Shown one piece after another: positions 1 through 12,794 of a DNA stretch of 64,000 nt. The stretch is from Latrodectus hesperus. Its lineage: Eukaryota; Arthropoda; Arachnida; Araneae; Theridiidae. The first letter of the stretch is position 1, and every line of letters begins with the position of its first letter. The stretch spans positions 62,001 to 126,000 of the forward strand of contig JAJQOW010000208.1 of assembly GCA_037975125.1 (NCBI GenBank). Direction: 5' to 3'. Position numbers and translations under genes: made by a program. The notes under the pieces are model-generated. The model was not told the origin of the DNA. It saw nothing but the letters and a program-made list of their open reading frames with translations, and ran no database searches.

Positions 1-545
1 GATAAAATGCTAGAGGAAACAGTTCGTACAAAGGCACTTCTGATCCTGCGGAAGAAGTGTAGAGTGTGATTGGATAAAATGCTAGAGGAAACAGTTCGTA
101 CAAAGGCACTTCTGATCCTGCGGAAGAAGTGTAGAGTGTGATTGGATAAAATGCTAGAGGAAACAGTTCATACAAAGGCACTTCTGATCCTGCGGAAGAA
201 GTGTAGAGTGTGATTGGATAAAATGCTAGAGGAAACAGTTCATACAAAGGCACTTCTGATCCTGCGGAAGAAGTGTAGAGTGTGATTGGATAAAATGCTA
301 GAGGAAACAGTTCGTACAAAGGCACTTCTGATCCTGCGGAAGAAGTGTAGAGTGTGATTGGATAAAATGCTAGAGGATACAGTTCATACAAAGGCACTTC
401 TGATCCTGCGGAAGAAGTGTAGAGTGTGATTGGATAAAATGCTAGAGGAAACAGTTCATACAAAGGCACTTCTGATCCTGCGGAAGAAGTGTAGAGTGTG
501 ATTGGATAAAATGCTAGAGGAAACAGTTCGTACAAAGGCACTTCG
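1..545. repeat. 72-bp minisatellite, homogeneous part
   Basis: Head-to-tail copies of a 72-bp unit begin with GATAAAATGCTAGAGG at 1, 73, 145, 217, 289, 361, 433 and 505. Spacing is exactly 72 and copies are nearly identical. The array starts at the window edge, so its true left end lies outside. The commonest variation is TTCGTAC against TTCATAC, a CpG-type change. 72 is divisible by three, and the minus strand has one frame that is open in the CG copies but gains TGA in the CA copies. It is therefore not read as coding here. Confidence 0.97.
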
Positions 546-805
546 CTACTGTAGAAAAAAAATGTAGATTTTGATTTGGTAAAATCCTAGAGGAAGCAGT
601 TCGTAAAAAAAGCACTTCTACTACTGCGGAAGAAGTGTAGAGTGTGTAAAACCTCTATAGAGAGTTTAAAAAGGCACTTCTGCTACTGCGGAAGAAAAAG
701 AGTGTAATTGCTTAAAATCCTTGAGGAAACAGTTCGTAAAAAGGCGCTTCGGCTACTGTGGAAGAATGGTAAAATTTGATTGGGTAAAATCCTAGAAGAA
801 ACAGG
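546..805. repeat. diverged flank of the 72-bp minisatellite
   Basis: Recognisable pieces of the same unit (AAAATCCTAGAGGAAGCAG, GCACTTCTACTACTGCGGAAG, AAAATCCTTGAGGAAACAG) continue to about 805 with indels and substitutions. Decay at the array edge with homogeneity inside is the usual result of unequal exchange. A minus-strand 69-codon frame at 683-892 is a translation of these degraded units plus flanking DNA and is not called a gene. Confidence 0.85.
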
Positions 806-1560
806 GGTATTCATTATTATTGAATTTTTCTTTGATGGTGTCTCAGATATGTCCCGGATGCATTGAATACTGGGAACAGTAATTTTGCTCATTGCTTAGC
901 CAAAGAATTTTAAAAAGTGACATTAATATTCTAGGTTATTCCACCGCATCTCTTGTTGTATAAGATATCTCACTGCAGCCATATTTCGAAATAAAATTAC
1001 TCAAACATAAAATGTTAACTTCACAGTACGTTCGGCCTGTTCATTTTGGCCCGGTGAAATCGATAAATTCAACAGGTTGAGTTGCTAGTCTGAACTGATG
1101 GAGTTGACACCTGAGTTGGCATCTTATTTTCCTCACTACGCCGCACTAGAGATGGAATACTGGATCCAATGAAATATTTTATATGCTTAAGTCTCCCTCC
1201 GCTCGATGACTTTTAGATTGATTCTTCAGCAGCCACTTTTGTACATGAGACCGGAACTTACACTTTAAAGTGGATAAAGAACTGCTAATAATATCCATAC
1301 CCAAGGTTGGGTTTTATTGTAAAACCAAAGGCTAATTAATAATAAGTTGTCGGTAATAGATTTTCAAAGTGTGACATATTTCCATGTTGAAATAGATAAA
1401 TCCCAAAGAATTATCAAGAACCCTTTCCGGTGGACTTGCACACAGAAGTGAAGCGGGAAACCATTGCTAAACAGAGTCTGGGATCAAACACGCGACTTAT
1501 TCTGTTTGTACCATGTAAACAAAGGAACGATTAACTGCCCATCTATTGGAATGACAGTTT
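806..1560. other. no gene seen
   Basis: AT-rich DNA. The part around 1015-1260 has more G and C than its surroundings but no recognisable protein or repeat. Confidence 0.5.
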
Positions 1561-1711
1561 GTAAAGTCGTTCAACGGTCATATTTTCTGCTCACGAGGGC
1601 TCATTAGAATTCAGCCTTCAGTTTCACGGGGACACCGAACAAATTCAAACAACGAAGTGGGAATCAAACCCACGAGCTGTTCAACCAAGCACTCGTCATT
1701 CGGCTGTAAGC
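1561..1711 (-). mobile_element. tRNA-headed SINE, family F, minus strand
   Basis: Read on the minus strand, a tRNA-like head with the B-box-like GTGGGTTTGATTCCCAC is followed by a body ending in GAGCCCTCGTGAGCAGAAAA and TGACCGTTGAACGAC. The same order of blocks occurs in the better copy at 61934-62113. The copy is diverged and its ends are approximate. Confidence 0.7.
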
Positions 1712-1715
1712 TCAA

Positions 1716-3691
<1,976 letters not shown>

Positions 3692-3704
3692 ATTCCAAAT
3701 TAAT

Positions 3705-3985
3705 TAATTCATTCATTGTCGTGTGCCAGCCAGGCTGGCAATATGGGGTGCGCTGCTCCACTTTTTCAACTGAACCCTATTTTGGTATGGAGTCCGACTT
3801 CCTCAGTATATACATGCCATATTGACCCGTTTATAGGGTTGGCAACCATTCACACCTCATTCATACAAGGAAGGGACAAAGACAGGGTAGATAGAGAGAG
3901 GAAGTACATCCATGCCCGAACCGGGATTCGAACCCAGGACTTCCTTATCCGCAAGGCACGATGGATATTTGACAAGTTGGTCGGC
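3705..3985 (-). mobile_element. tRNA-headed SINE, family B, minus strand
   Basis: On the minus strand it starts with the tRNA-like GCCGACCAACTTGTC at 3985, carries a B-box-like GGTTCGAATCCCGGTTCGGGC and the family body (TATAAACGGGT, GGAAGTCGGACTCCATACC), and ends near 3705 in an AATG-type tail. It is flanked by a perfect 13-bp duplication, ATTCCAAATTAAT, at 3692-3704 and 3986-3998. That defines the insertion to the base. The plus-strand open frame across it is SINE read-through. Confidence 0.93.
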
Positions 3986-4035
3986 ATTCCAAATTAATAA
4001 TTCAGCTATATTAAATACCAATCAGGTGCTCTGAA

Positions 4036-4038
<3 letters not shown>

Positions 4039-4108
<70 letters not shown>
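4039..4108. repeat. (TA)n then (TG)n microsatellite
   Basis: TA repeats to about 4093 pass directly into GT repeats to about 4108. Confidence 0.97.
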
Positions 4109-4403
4109 GGACGGGGAGTGGCCAAGGCGTAATTAACTAATTAACAATTCTTATACAAAGCCTAATATTTAATTAACATGTATTTACAAATATAAATATA
4201 TACAAGTTTGAGATATTTACAATGAATCATCTTAATAGAATGAAATTTAAAGTTCAAGTTTAAAGTTATGGGGGACAGGAGCAGTCGTCTTGCTGCTATC
4301 AAAAAGGAACATCTTCGCGTCTTTAGGATTATTTCTCTTCTGCCCCGCTCACTGGGGAAGCTGTTGCGCCTCTCGAGCTCCTTCTCAAGTGGGCACTTGA
4401 AAT
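4109..4403. other. unassigned, with a GC-richer segment
   Basis: 4109-4264 is AT-rich. 4265-4400 is richer in G and C and open on the minus strand (frame 4162-4434), but no protein family is recognised. The beginning of that frame lies inside the hairpin at 4404-4469. Confidence 0.4.
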
Positions 4404-4469
4404 AGTGACGTCGGCTATTAAGTGGTTCACCCACCAGTGTGGGTGAACCATTTAATAGCCGACGTCACT
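4404..4469. repeat. 31-bp inverted repeat, 4-nt loop
   Basis: Arms 4404-4434 and 4439-4469 are complementary at all positions except one G:T pair, around the loop CAGT. Because the arms are palindromic, frames leaving the hairpin in both directions begin with nearly the same peptide ([10 protein letters not shown] against [10 protein letters not shown]). Confidence 0.92.
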
Positions 4470-4477
4470 TAAGTGGT

Positions 4478-4509
4478 CACACACGTATGAATATATATAT
4501 ATATATACA

Positions 4510-4593
<84 letters not shown>

Positions 4594-4603
4594 TACGTGT
4601 GTG
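4478..4603. repeat. (TA)n array flanked by inverted 13-mers
   Basis: CACACACGTATGA at 4478-4490 is the exact reverse complement of TCATACGTGTGTG at 4591-4603, and TA/CATA repeats fill the space between. The whole block could fold into one large hairpin. TA repeats continue to about 4622. Confidence 0.9.
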
Positions 4604-4630
4604 TATATGTATATATATATATAATAAATT

Positions 4631-5526
4631 TACTGGGACATTTTATAAGCGAAAACACACAATAACATTCTCAACAGGCTAGTTCTACATCCTTTTTTTT
4701 TTAGAATCCAGCAGAACATCCCTCCTTTCTCTCTTTTGTCTAGGTTTTGCTGCCTCCGTAGCACCATCTCACGTCATCGAAATCATTACACTGTATATGA
4801 CCGATTTCTCAACTGTAAGCAGTTGATACCACTATGACGTTGATACCACTAATGACGTTGTAATGACGTTGATTCCACTATAAACATATATAAATATTTT
4901 TAACAAAAGGGAATCCCCTTTATTTGCAGATAAGTATAACTATTATAACTTTATGAAAATCTATGTAACGTAATGATGAATAATATTTACAATACAATAC
5001 TTTGAAGAAGCAACTGTATAATGTTTCTAATGTTTATGAATATAATGAAAAATATAAATATAATATAAATATAATGTTTATGTTAATAAATAAAAATATA
5101 TAATATTCATGAATAATGAAAGATATTTCAAATATAATGATATGAAAAAATCCATAATATTAGCAGAATAATGAAATTAACTCGTTATTAATAACTGAAA
5201 CTCAGAAAATAAATTTAAAACATCAGGTGATATTAATTAAAAGAAAATATTGCCAATAAAGTAATATAAAAAGACATAATAATTTATGAATTAAAAAAAA
5301 ACAATTACAAATGACAGAAGCATCTTTAAATTACACATGGAAATAGAATAATGAATGAAAATATTTTCGGATATAAATCGTTTCGCATGAATAAAACTAA
5401 ATTTGTATTTATTATGTTTTACATTTTGTTTGTTCAAAAATAAACTTATTACTTATATAAGTGGTATACATGATTTATTTTGCAAAAACATGATATGGAG
5501 ATATATATGGAACGAGAGGCTTTTTT
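4631..5526. other. no gene seen; small GACGTTGATACCACTA repeats
   Basis: 4825-4882 holds about three imperfect copies of GACGTTGATACCACTA. The rest is AT-rich without a recognisable gene. Confidence 0.5.
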
Positions 5527-5891
5527 CAGGCAGTTGTAGCCTAGTGGTTAGGTCATCGGCCTTCCCTCAGGAAGGATTCGATTCCCAATGCCGCCAAAGA
5601 CCCACCGAGTGCTTGCGATATATGTGCTCGTTAATTCTGTCGAATCAAAAGTCCTGTGGTCGATTGTTGAGCACTTACCATGGGTGTCATGGTCTGGAGA
5701 AAATTTCCTCCTCCTCTTCCTCCTGATCAATGTCAAAATTCTGGGAGTGGATTCTATAGTGGCTCCATCTATCGGAGGAGTTTAGAGCAAAGTCTTAATT
5801 TTGCCTTCGTGATGCTCTGGTTCAATGTAAGACGCACCTTCTGACTTAAATTCGCAAAACGAACTTGTCCAAGTGAAATAAGTAACAATAA
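5527..5891 (+). mobile_element. tRNA-headed SINE, family A
   Basis: The head TAGCCTAGTGGTTAGG (A-box-like) and GATTCGATTCCCAATGCCGCC (B-box-like) are followed by the family A body: CACCGAG, TCCTGTGGTCG, CCATGGGTG, TCTGGAGAAA, CCATCTATCGGAGGA and CTTGTCCAAGTG. It ends in an AACAATAAC tail. The same blocks occur in order in the other family A copies of this window. Frames crossing it are read-through. Confidence 0.9.
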
Positions 5892-7554
5892 CATATATAT
5901 CATAAATATAATATATCATATATAATGTATCATAAATATAATATATCATATATCATAAAAGAATATCATAAATAAAAATAAAAAAATAACAGAAACAATA
6001 ACAAGGCATCAGCTGTAATCAAAATTTAAAAAACATGTCATTTAAAAATGGTTTATTTTAAAGGAAAGGTTCACATATTACTCGCCAAATTTATTGAAAT
6101 TAATTTTCTTGATATTTGAGACACAAAATGAATATTGCAACAATATATTATTATGAGACATACGTTCTGCAAAGAGTAAAAATGTGTTTTTTTTCCTGTC
6201 TTCGTTCTAATTTTTATATTAATGTTTACTCCAAAAAGAGTATTAGTTTATTTAATAATTATCTGAGCGTTGGTGTCACTTCGTTGAACCACATTGAGAG
6301 CTGTAGAAATATACTGAGGTAATGAATGAAACAGAGAAATACGTACCACCACGTGCATTGGAGAAAAAGGGCTCTCCAATAAAGAATTACTGAATTCGTG
6401 AGAGCAAATGGTGACGCTTTAGATTAATGATGCATTCTTTTACTCCTATGAGACATTACTTGAATAATTTACACAATTAATTATTTACATTAACTAATTT
6501 ACAAAAAGTAATACATTTCATCCCTTGTACAAAAACTGGCACCGTAACTGCTGCTCCCTCCTCCCCCGGTGTCCTCACCCGCTCATGTCAATTCCTCCCA
6601 GGACTTCTGATTACTGGAAACTCCAGGATCCCTTCCCGAGGTAATAGGGCTCTTAAATTTTTTATGTACTATGTCACAATAATAAAATGACAAATTTTTT
6701 TCTTTTAATGAAGAAAACAGGCTTTCAAAAACGAAATGACGTTATTTAGTCTTAAAAAGAGGAAATATTTTATAACTTGTTCTAGGCAACCACGAAAAAT
6801 TAAAGAAATGAACGGATTGAAACTGAAAATAAAAGTCTTACTTCCTTTGTTATTTTAACTTTTAAAATGCAATATGCATATATATATTAATTTATCATCA
6901 GAAACAAAATTTTTTAAACAAATTTATTACTTCGAAAATATCTTGCACAGTGGGGGAGAAATTTTATTAGTCCATGAGATCACGATTATTGTTCAAGAAG
7001 TGTTCAAAATTCCTTTTCCAAGATTTTAAATAATTCAAGCATAATTCACAGATTTTAATGAAACTTTAGAAGTATGTACATATTTACAATAAATTCCGAA
7101 ATATGCGGCGAAGAAAGATCTCATTTCCGCACTAAGAGCGGCCGTGATATTAATCATGCGAGAATTTTTTCTTTTTCACTTCTCAAGTTTCTTTTTTGAG
7201 TAAAAGAACAAGCGTCGTAGTAGCGCCACCTAACATCTCGTGACGTTCCAACATATATCATATGTTCCTATATTACAAAATAAAAAATCATAACCCATTG
7301 CCCAATGAAAAATTATAACTCATTATTTTGTTACCATATAACTTAAACATAGCCAGGTATATAATTAGAAAATAAAGGTTTTACTTTAACAAAAAAACCT
7401 TTAACTTAAAGCTAGACTGATATTTTAAGGAAGTAATTCTATTTGAAAACTACTCGCACTTTTTTTCAAGATTATGACTTAATCATCAAAAATGCGTCAA
7501 ACGTTAAAATTTGTCTGTTGTTATCTTATCCCAAAGACATCGATGAAATCTATG
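5892..7554. other. no gene seen
   Basis: Starts with short AT-rich tandem duplications built on ATCATAAATATAATAT (5888-5975). The remainder is AT-rich. A C-rich patch near 6550-6640 has no recognised function. Confidence 0.45.
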
Positions 7555-7750
7555 ATGAAGGGTGTGAGATGTAGCTTCAGCAGGTTCAAACCCGTGAGGC
7601 ACCAAAGGCTGAAGTCTAAAGATCGACACAAGCCTGTAAAGCATTAAGCTCAGGAAGCGGGTGGGCCTTCGTCATTTAAAACCCTGTACCAAACAGAAGA
7701 CCCCTAGATTTGACCTACCACCCCAGAAGTATCCTCTCTCTAATAATTCC
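7555..7750 (-). mobile_element. SINE-like family E fragment, minus strand
   Basis: On the minus strand, GGGGTGGTAGGTCAAATCTA, GGGGTCTTCTGTTTGG and AAATGACGAAGGCC match the middle block shared with the copies near 20230, 12960 and 25960. The head is badly decayed, so the limits are approximate. Confidence 0.55.
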
Positions 7751-7975
7751 AAAAGCAGTTTTATTACATGTTTATTCGCTGAAGGAACTATCTGGAATGA
7801 TGTTCCACTGACATCTATATTTTTTTTTACTTTTATTTTTAACTTCTATTTTTTAAATATTCAAATTTCAATAATATAACTTAATTTTATAAGAACATAA
7901 TTGACACAATCTACAAACGTACGTGACATTAATTGTGAACTGTATGAATCATTATGTTGTTGTTGTGCATTATAG

Positions 7976-8383
7976 GGGCTATGGTAGCCTAGTGGTTAGG
8001 GTATCGGCCTTCCATCTGGAAGGCCGATACCCTAACCACTAGGCAACCACGGGTTCGATTCCCAATGCCGCCAAAGACCCACCGAGAGCATGCGATATAC
8101 GTGCTCGTTAAATCTGTGCAATCGAAAATCCTGTGGTCGGTGGTTGAGCATTTACCATGGGTGCAATGGTCTGGAGAAATTGACTCCCCCTTCAGATCAA
8201 TGCCAAAATTTAGGGAAAGTTTATCCTCTGGTGCTGCTATCTATCGGAAGATTTGAAGAGCAAAAGTCATACTTTCACCTTCATAGTGCTCTGATTAAAC
8301 GAAAGACGCTCCCAATTGACTTCAATTCGCATAGCTAAGGCATAGCGAGTTTGGCTTGTCCAAGTATCATTAGTAACAACAAC
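7976..8383 (+). mobile_element. SINE family A with an inverted duplicated head
   Basis: Full-length family A body with tail GTAACAACAAC. Its head is abnormal: the A-box half at 7987-8014 is followed after two bases by its exact reverse complement (8017-8044), and only then by the normal B-box region GGGTTCGATTCCCAATGCC. Other family A copies lack this inverted insert. This looks like a template switch during reverse transcription, or a foldback repair event. Confidence 0.93.
7987..8044. repeat. perfect 28-bp palindrome, 2-nt loop
   Basis: Arms 7987-8014 and 8017-8044 are perfectly complementary with loop TC. The left arm is the SINE head GCCTAGTGGTTAGGG and onward. Confidence 0.97.
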
Positions 8384-8539
8384 ATAAATCATTATAAATT
8401 TTACAATACAGAAATATTACATCTGGAATCAACGCGTTTTATAGGGGGGAATGTGTGTTATACGAGGGACATGAAATCGCCTAGTATAAAGGGGGGTTAC
8501 TGTACTTACAACTTACACTCCGTATTTAATTACATAATA

Positions 8540-8957
8540 TTAGCAAAAATACATCTATAAAAGGGCGTTTTCACTAAACAGTTAAAATATATTAATGCGA
8601 TTAATAAGAACAGCATAAAAATTCTAACACAGAAAATTACTCGAAACCTAGACAGGAATTACTTTTCCAAACAAAATAGGGACAAGAAGCATTTATATAG
8701 AGATCCCTTTCCAAGGGAAAGCAGAAAGCAATCTTAAAGAAAATAACGCTTGTATTTTTGATGGCAGATAAATAAAAATAATGATAAGAAAATTATATAG
8801 ATCAATATTAGCTATAGGAGCTTGAGATAAATCTAGTTTGTACTGGGGCAACACACACAATACATGTATAATGTGATTGGAAGAGTCAATACTTATGTGA
8901 AGAAATACATAAAAAAGATAAAAAAATAAATGGGCGAATTTTTTGGCAGTAAATTCC
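8540..8957 (+). repeat. dispersed repeat H, copy 1 (diverged)
   Basis: Shares ordered blocks with copies 2 and 3 at 11345 and 29335: ATCTATAAAAGGGCG, CAGATAAATA, ATAAGAAAATTATATAGATCA, a TATTAGCTATAGGAGCTTGA block and TTTGTACTGGGG. It is the most diverged of the three. No coding capacity or terminal repeats are seen, and its class is unknown. Confidence 0.55.
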
Positions 8958-9296
8958 TTCAATTATGGATTATTAATTCCATCAATTACTGATTGTAATT
9001 ATGAACTATTAATTTCACTATTTATGCATGATTAACTCCATCAAATATGCATTATTCATTCCATCAATTATGCATTATTAACTACACCAATTATCATTAT
9101 TAACTCCATCAATACTGTATTATTGATTCTAATTAAGAATTATTAATTTCACCAATTATGCATGATTAACTTAATCAATTATGCATTATTAATTCCATCA
9201 ATTATACATTATTAATTCCATCTATTATATATTATTAATTCCATCAATTATACATTATTAACTCCATCAATTATGCAATATTAACTTCATCAATAA
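8958..9296. repeat. AT-rich 22-24 bp tandem repeat with longer period
   Basis: About a dozen copies of a unit like CATTATTAATTCCATCAATTA. A longer block starting GATTGTAATTATGAACTATT at 8991 recurs as GATTCTAATTAAGAATTATT at 9125. This indicates a higher-order period of about 134 bp. Confidence 0.85.
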
Positions 9297-10209
9297 TTTT
9301 CATTTACGTCAGAAAATATCTCCGAGATAAAAAAAATAATTGCACAAAAGTGGATTGCATAAATACAGGTTTGAGCATATAAGCACCAGCGAAACAATTT
9401 TTTTATATAAAACTAAAAAGATGCATCCCCATTTTTCTGGATCAAATCCTTAATTTTTCATTGAATGAAACATTTTCTAGAGCCAAGGTTTAGGAATTTT
9501 TCCCATTCATCCACGATATAGCCACTTCTAATTTGAATACAATCTCTCAATGATGGTTATTTGCATATTCTTCATGACACAAACAAACCCATCCATTTCT
9601 TATCGAATACAGATATGGAATATGTCATGTAAAGAGTTATTACTATGCTGAAATTTCCAGTATGACTCTTCTAAATGTTGACTAAACTGTATAAAATATT
9701 GGTAAAAGATTTATGGGTAACAAAACTGTATGCAATTTTTGGTGGTTATATTATTAGGTAACACACTGTAAAATGTTGACTGTGATGTAGCTTAAGCGAT
9801 TCAAACATTAATGATGAAATTTCTAGAAATTTTAGCAAAACCCTGTACATTCATCTCAATTTATATTTAATGTTAAATTCGATGCAGATCTTTTAAAAAC
9901 GGCACAGTGAACGGGAAAAATTGTAAATATTTTAAGAGTAGAAAAAAACGATGTCACATTATGTTATTGCACTCAATGTCAATAACGTTCAAACAGTGGC
10001 TAGATTAGAACACAAAATATTCTTTGGTCAAAATTTAAATTTATTGCGTTTCGCTCAGTGTTTACTTTTACTTCTCTTGTCAAAACCGTTGCTGTATCAC
10101 TCAAATTACAAGTACCTAAGCCACATATTCTAAATCTTTAATAAAAATGTTGTTAAGCTGTCACAATTTGTATTCCTTACCCCCTAGAATATAAACTTTT
10201 TTGATATAT
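9297..10209. other. no gene seen
   Basis: AT-rich, with no repeat match found within the window. The short frames are not convincing. Confidence 0.45.
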
Positions 10210-11330
10210 CTGTTGTTGTTGTTGCTTATCCCCGACTGGCGTGACAGTACCATCACACCAGCCTCATGAATCCAAAAATAGTCAGTCTCTCAAGCACCAC
10301 CTTCGGTCTTAAATCCATGTCCCCTCTCTCACACCGAATGCACTGAAAAATATGAGATGGAGAGGCCTGAACCACTCGACATTTGGGACAGAGAGGGTAG
10401 ACCTTGGTTCCAGAGACGTGTCTCTGAGCAAGCAGGTGGCCTCTTTGTAGTTTTGTCACAGTCATCTGGTTGCATCTCTTGTGATTACCCACTAGTGCGG
10501 AACCAGAATGTTTGCATGTGTACCATTCGTGGGTAGGAATGGTATCTCTAAAAGTAGCATTGATAGCCATCCTAACTCTAGAGGTCAGCTCTGAGGACGA
10601 CAAGCAGTCTCCAATGATGATATTTTGTAGGCTTCCATCCTTGGCTAAATGATCCGCAACTTTGTTCCCATACACATTAACATGATTTGGCACCCACTGG
10701 ACGACTATGGTACTGGCTTTCAAATTAGTAAGATGTTGTACTATTTTAGTTGTTGTTATGTCACCATGCCACCACCACTGGGCCAGATGTTGTATGGAGC
10801 TTTGGCTATCACTGAGGATCCAGATATCAGAGACTATACCCTCAGTAACACAGAAATTTAAGGCTTCTTCAATTGCCAAATGCTCAGCTCGAAAAACAGA
10901 ACAGTAATTTGGATTTCTTCTACACGTCTTTTTGCCATCTCCTTGTTGAACAAACTCCACTACCCTAATCAGCACCCTCACCACAACTGCTATCCGTGTA
11001 AATTTTTCCCCCTCAAGTCCCACAGGCTGCCTAGTGTGCACTAGTTGCCGGTGAGGGGGTGTTCCTGAGCGGAGTGGGTGAAGTACGTCGGGAGAGTAAT
11101 CTCCTGGTATGGTCACTCAAGGCGTAAAGGCCACTCCGCTATGTCCACCTAAATCCTGGGGCAACGGAGCAAAGTCAGACTTCTACCCTTGGGTTTTGCC
11201 TTGGGTGTTCCAAGTACTTTGTACCAACAGAAGCTGCTCTTACACCCCACTTTTCATGAATCTTGGGTTAGAAAGTTTTGATACATCTAAACCCATTTTT
11301 GTGAGGTTGATAGAGACAGCATGAAAGTAA
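10210..11330 (-). mobile_element. 3' end of a non-LTR retrotransposon (RNase H type)
   Basis: Minus-strand LINE remnant. The 3' end is a short UTR (GATGGTACTGTCACGCCAGT then CGGGGATAAG) and a CAACAACAACAAC tail near 10210. The same 3' end occurs at 42350-42398 and 27384-27432. Only the C-terminal RNase H region is present, with no reverse transcriptase domain, which is the normal 5'-truncation pattern. The left limit of homology (about 11150-11330) is uncertain. Confidence 0.88.
10253..11116 (-). pseudogene. RNase H and zinc-knuckle C-terminus of a LINE ORF2, frameshifted
   Basis: A 287-codon open frame starting with GTG, so it is not a genuine start. RNase H would remove the RNA strand during target-primed reverse transcription. 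Visible elements are the Glu region (FRAEHLAIEEAL), the second Asp (ILSDSQSS), the last Asp (VPNHVNVYGNKVADHLAKDG) and a C-terminal CX2CX8HX3C knuckle (CPKC...HIFQC). The first catalytic Asp motif is not in this frame: IYTDSS lies one frame away at about 11000-11017 and is followed by an in-frame TAG. The copy is therefore broken. About 120 C-terminal residues are nearly identical to the copy at 41985. Confidence 0.88.
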
Positions 11331-11344
11331 ACAATATAGAAATC

Positions 11345-11870
11345 GCACAAAACTTGATGAATACAGCTATAAAACATTAGTTTTCGCAGCACAATAAAAA
11401 TAATTTTTTGTTAATGTGGACCACGTAAAAAAGTCTCCAATAGAAAATAATTCAAATCCTTACGAAATAATTATGAACTGCTTTTTTACACGAAATCAAG
11501 GCAAAAGGCCAGTACAATCAGGATAGCTACACTCCAATAAGGCATAGCAGAAAAGCCAACTTAACAAAAATGACGCTAATATTTTGAGTGAAAGATAAAT
11601 ATATATTTGATAAGAGAAAAATTGTGTAGACCAGTATTAAACTAGGAACTGGAAAGTGCTGGGTATGTAAATCTTGTTTCTACTGAGGTAATAACATATC
11701 TGTAATGTAATTGGTTGACGCCATCATTATGCAATGTGAGGAAGGGCATATGAAAAATCTATGCAACTAAATGTCCGACAAACCATTTCATTTTTTGTTG
11801 ATAATTCCGGCAATTATGCCCAACTTGGATTGGAATTTCTTTTATCGCCCTAATAAATAATCGCACGAAA
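11345..11870 (+). repeat. dispersed repeat H, copy 2
   Basis: Aligns by eye with copy 3 at 29335-30175. Shared blocks are AGCTATAAAA, AATGTGGACCACGTA, CAATCAGGATAGC, AAGGCATAGCAGAAAA, GACCAGTATTAAACTAGGAA, AAAGTGCTGG and TTGATAATTCCGGCAATTAT. No open frame, no obvious terminal repeats, class unknown. Confidence 0.65.
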
Positions 11871-11879
11871 AATACAGCA

Positions 11880-12600
11880 CAAAAACCTTCTTGAGTGTAT
11901 ATACTTTTGTATATCCTTAATATGTCATACCAAAAAACTGACATGGACTCTCTTTGTAATACCAAGTGAAAAAAAATACAGTTTGTCTTCTTATTTAAAA
12001 GTAATTTCTTTCACATGGTAATACACAAATAATCACAAAAGTAATACCCTAAGTATTTTGTTTTGATTTTTATATCGCCAATATTGTAAGGCATAATTTT
12101 AAGATTTCCATCAAAATGATCAAATATGATATGATCAAATCTTGCAATCATATCTACATACTTTTGAAAAGTGCAGTTATTTTTATCGAATAGTTTATTA
12201 GAAGAACCATCAAAAAGCTCTTCTGTCGTCTAAAAATAAATGTTTAATTTAATTGTTTCCTTAATAGCGTGCTAATGCTTATTTAAGCACATATAAAATT
12301 TGTAGTCAATAGTTCAATTCTTCAAGGAAATCGGTGAAAGTACTGCGTTTTAGAAAGGCATTTTTTTTCCTTGGAGTGTCTAATCACGTGGTTCCTGTCA
12401 TTACTTAAAACTTAATTTTGCGTTGTCAAATTCGTTAAAACATTTGGAGCAATAACAATTAAATTGTCTTCAATAGAATATAATAAGTAGTCAGATTCAA
12501 CTCTTTCATTGTTTGGCAAAATTTAACAAAGAAATAATATAATTGCTGTTGGACTGGAAATCTGCACTGTAGAAAAGGCGAATTCATTTTCTAATTAGCG
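11880..12600. other. no gene seen
   Basis: AT-rich DNA without recognisable genes or repeats. Confidence 0.45.
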
Positions 12601-12631
12601 ATGAAAACTGGATTTTTATGTCCGTCACTCT

Positions 12632-12794
12632 GTCTAGTGGTCAGCGAGTCAGATTGTGGATACGGAGGCACTGGTTTCGAATCCCGGCTTAGGCATAGAT
12701 GTACTTGCTCTCCCTTTCTTCCTCTCCTCTTTTTGTCCAGGAAATCATGCTGGTTCAACCACATGTTACGTTGATACCTTCCACATGCACGTAC
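12632..12794 (+). mobile_element. tRNA-headed SINE, family-B-like head with a different body
   Basis: The head CACTCTGTCTAGTGGTCAGCG and TGGTTTCGAATCCCGGCTTA followed by GGCATAGATGTAC resembles family B. After TCCTCTCCTCTTTTTGTCC the downstream sequence (GAAATCATGCTGGTTCAACC) differs from the B copies. It could be a separate subfamily or a truncated chimera. Confidence 0.65.

Noticed and set aside
1..545. CRISPR array
   Set aside because: The 72-bp units are directly contiguous and nearly identical, with no variable spacers. The 53-bp array at the right end fails the same test.
5403..5785. Protein-coding frames of 62-107 codons, also at 8065-8338, 29674-29957, 44897-45343 and 60476-60965
   Set aside because: Each crosses a SINE, and the peptides repeat between unrelated loci only because the SINE sequence repeats.
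10253..11116. Functional host RNase H gene
   Set aside because: It starts with GTG, the first catalytic Asp motif is out of frame, a LINE-type zinc knuckle is present, and the 3' end is shared with two other LINE insertions.
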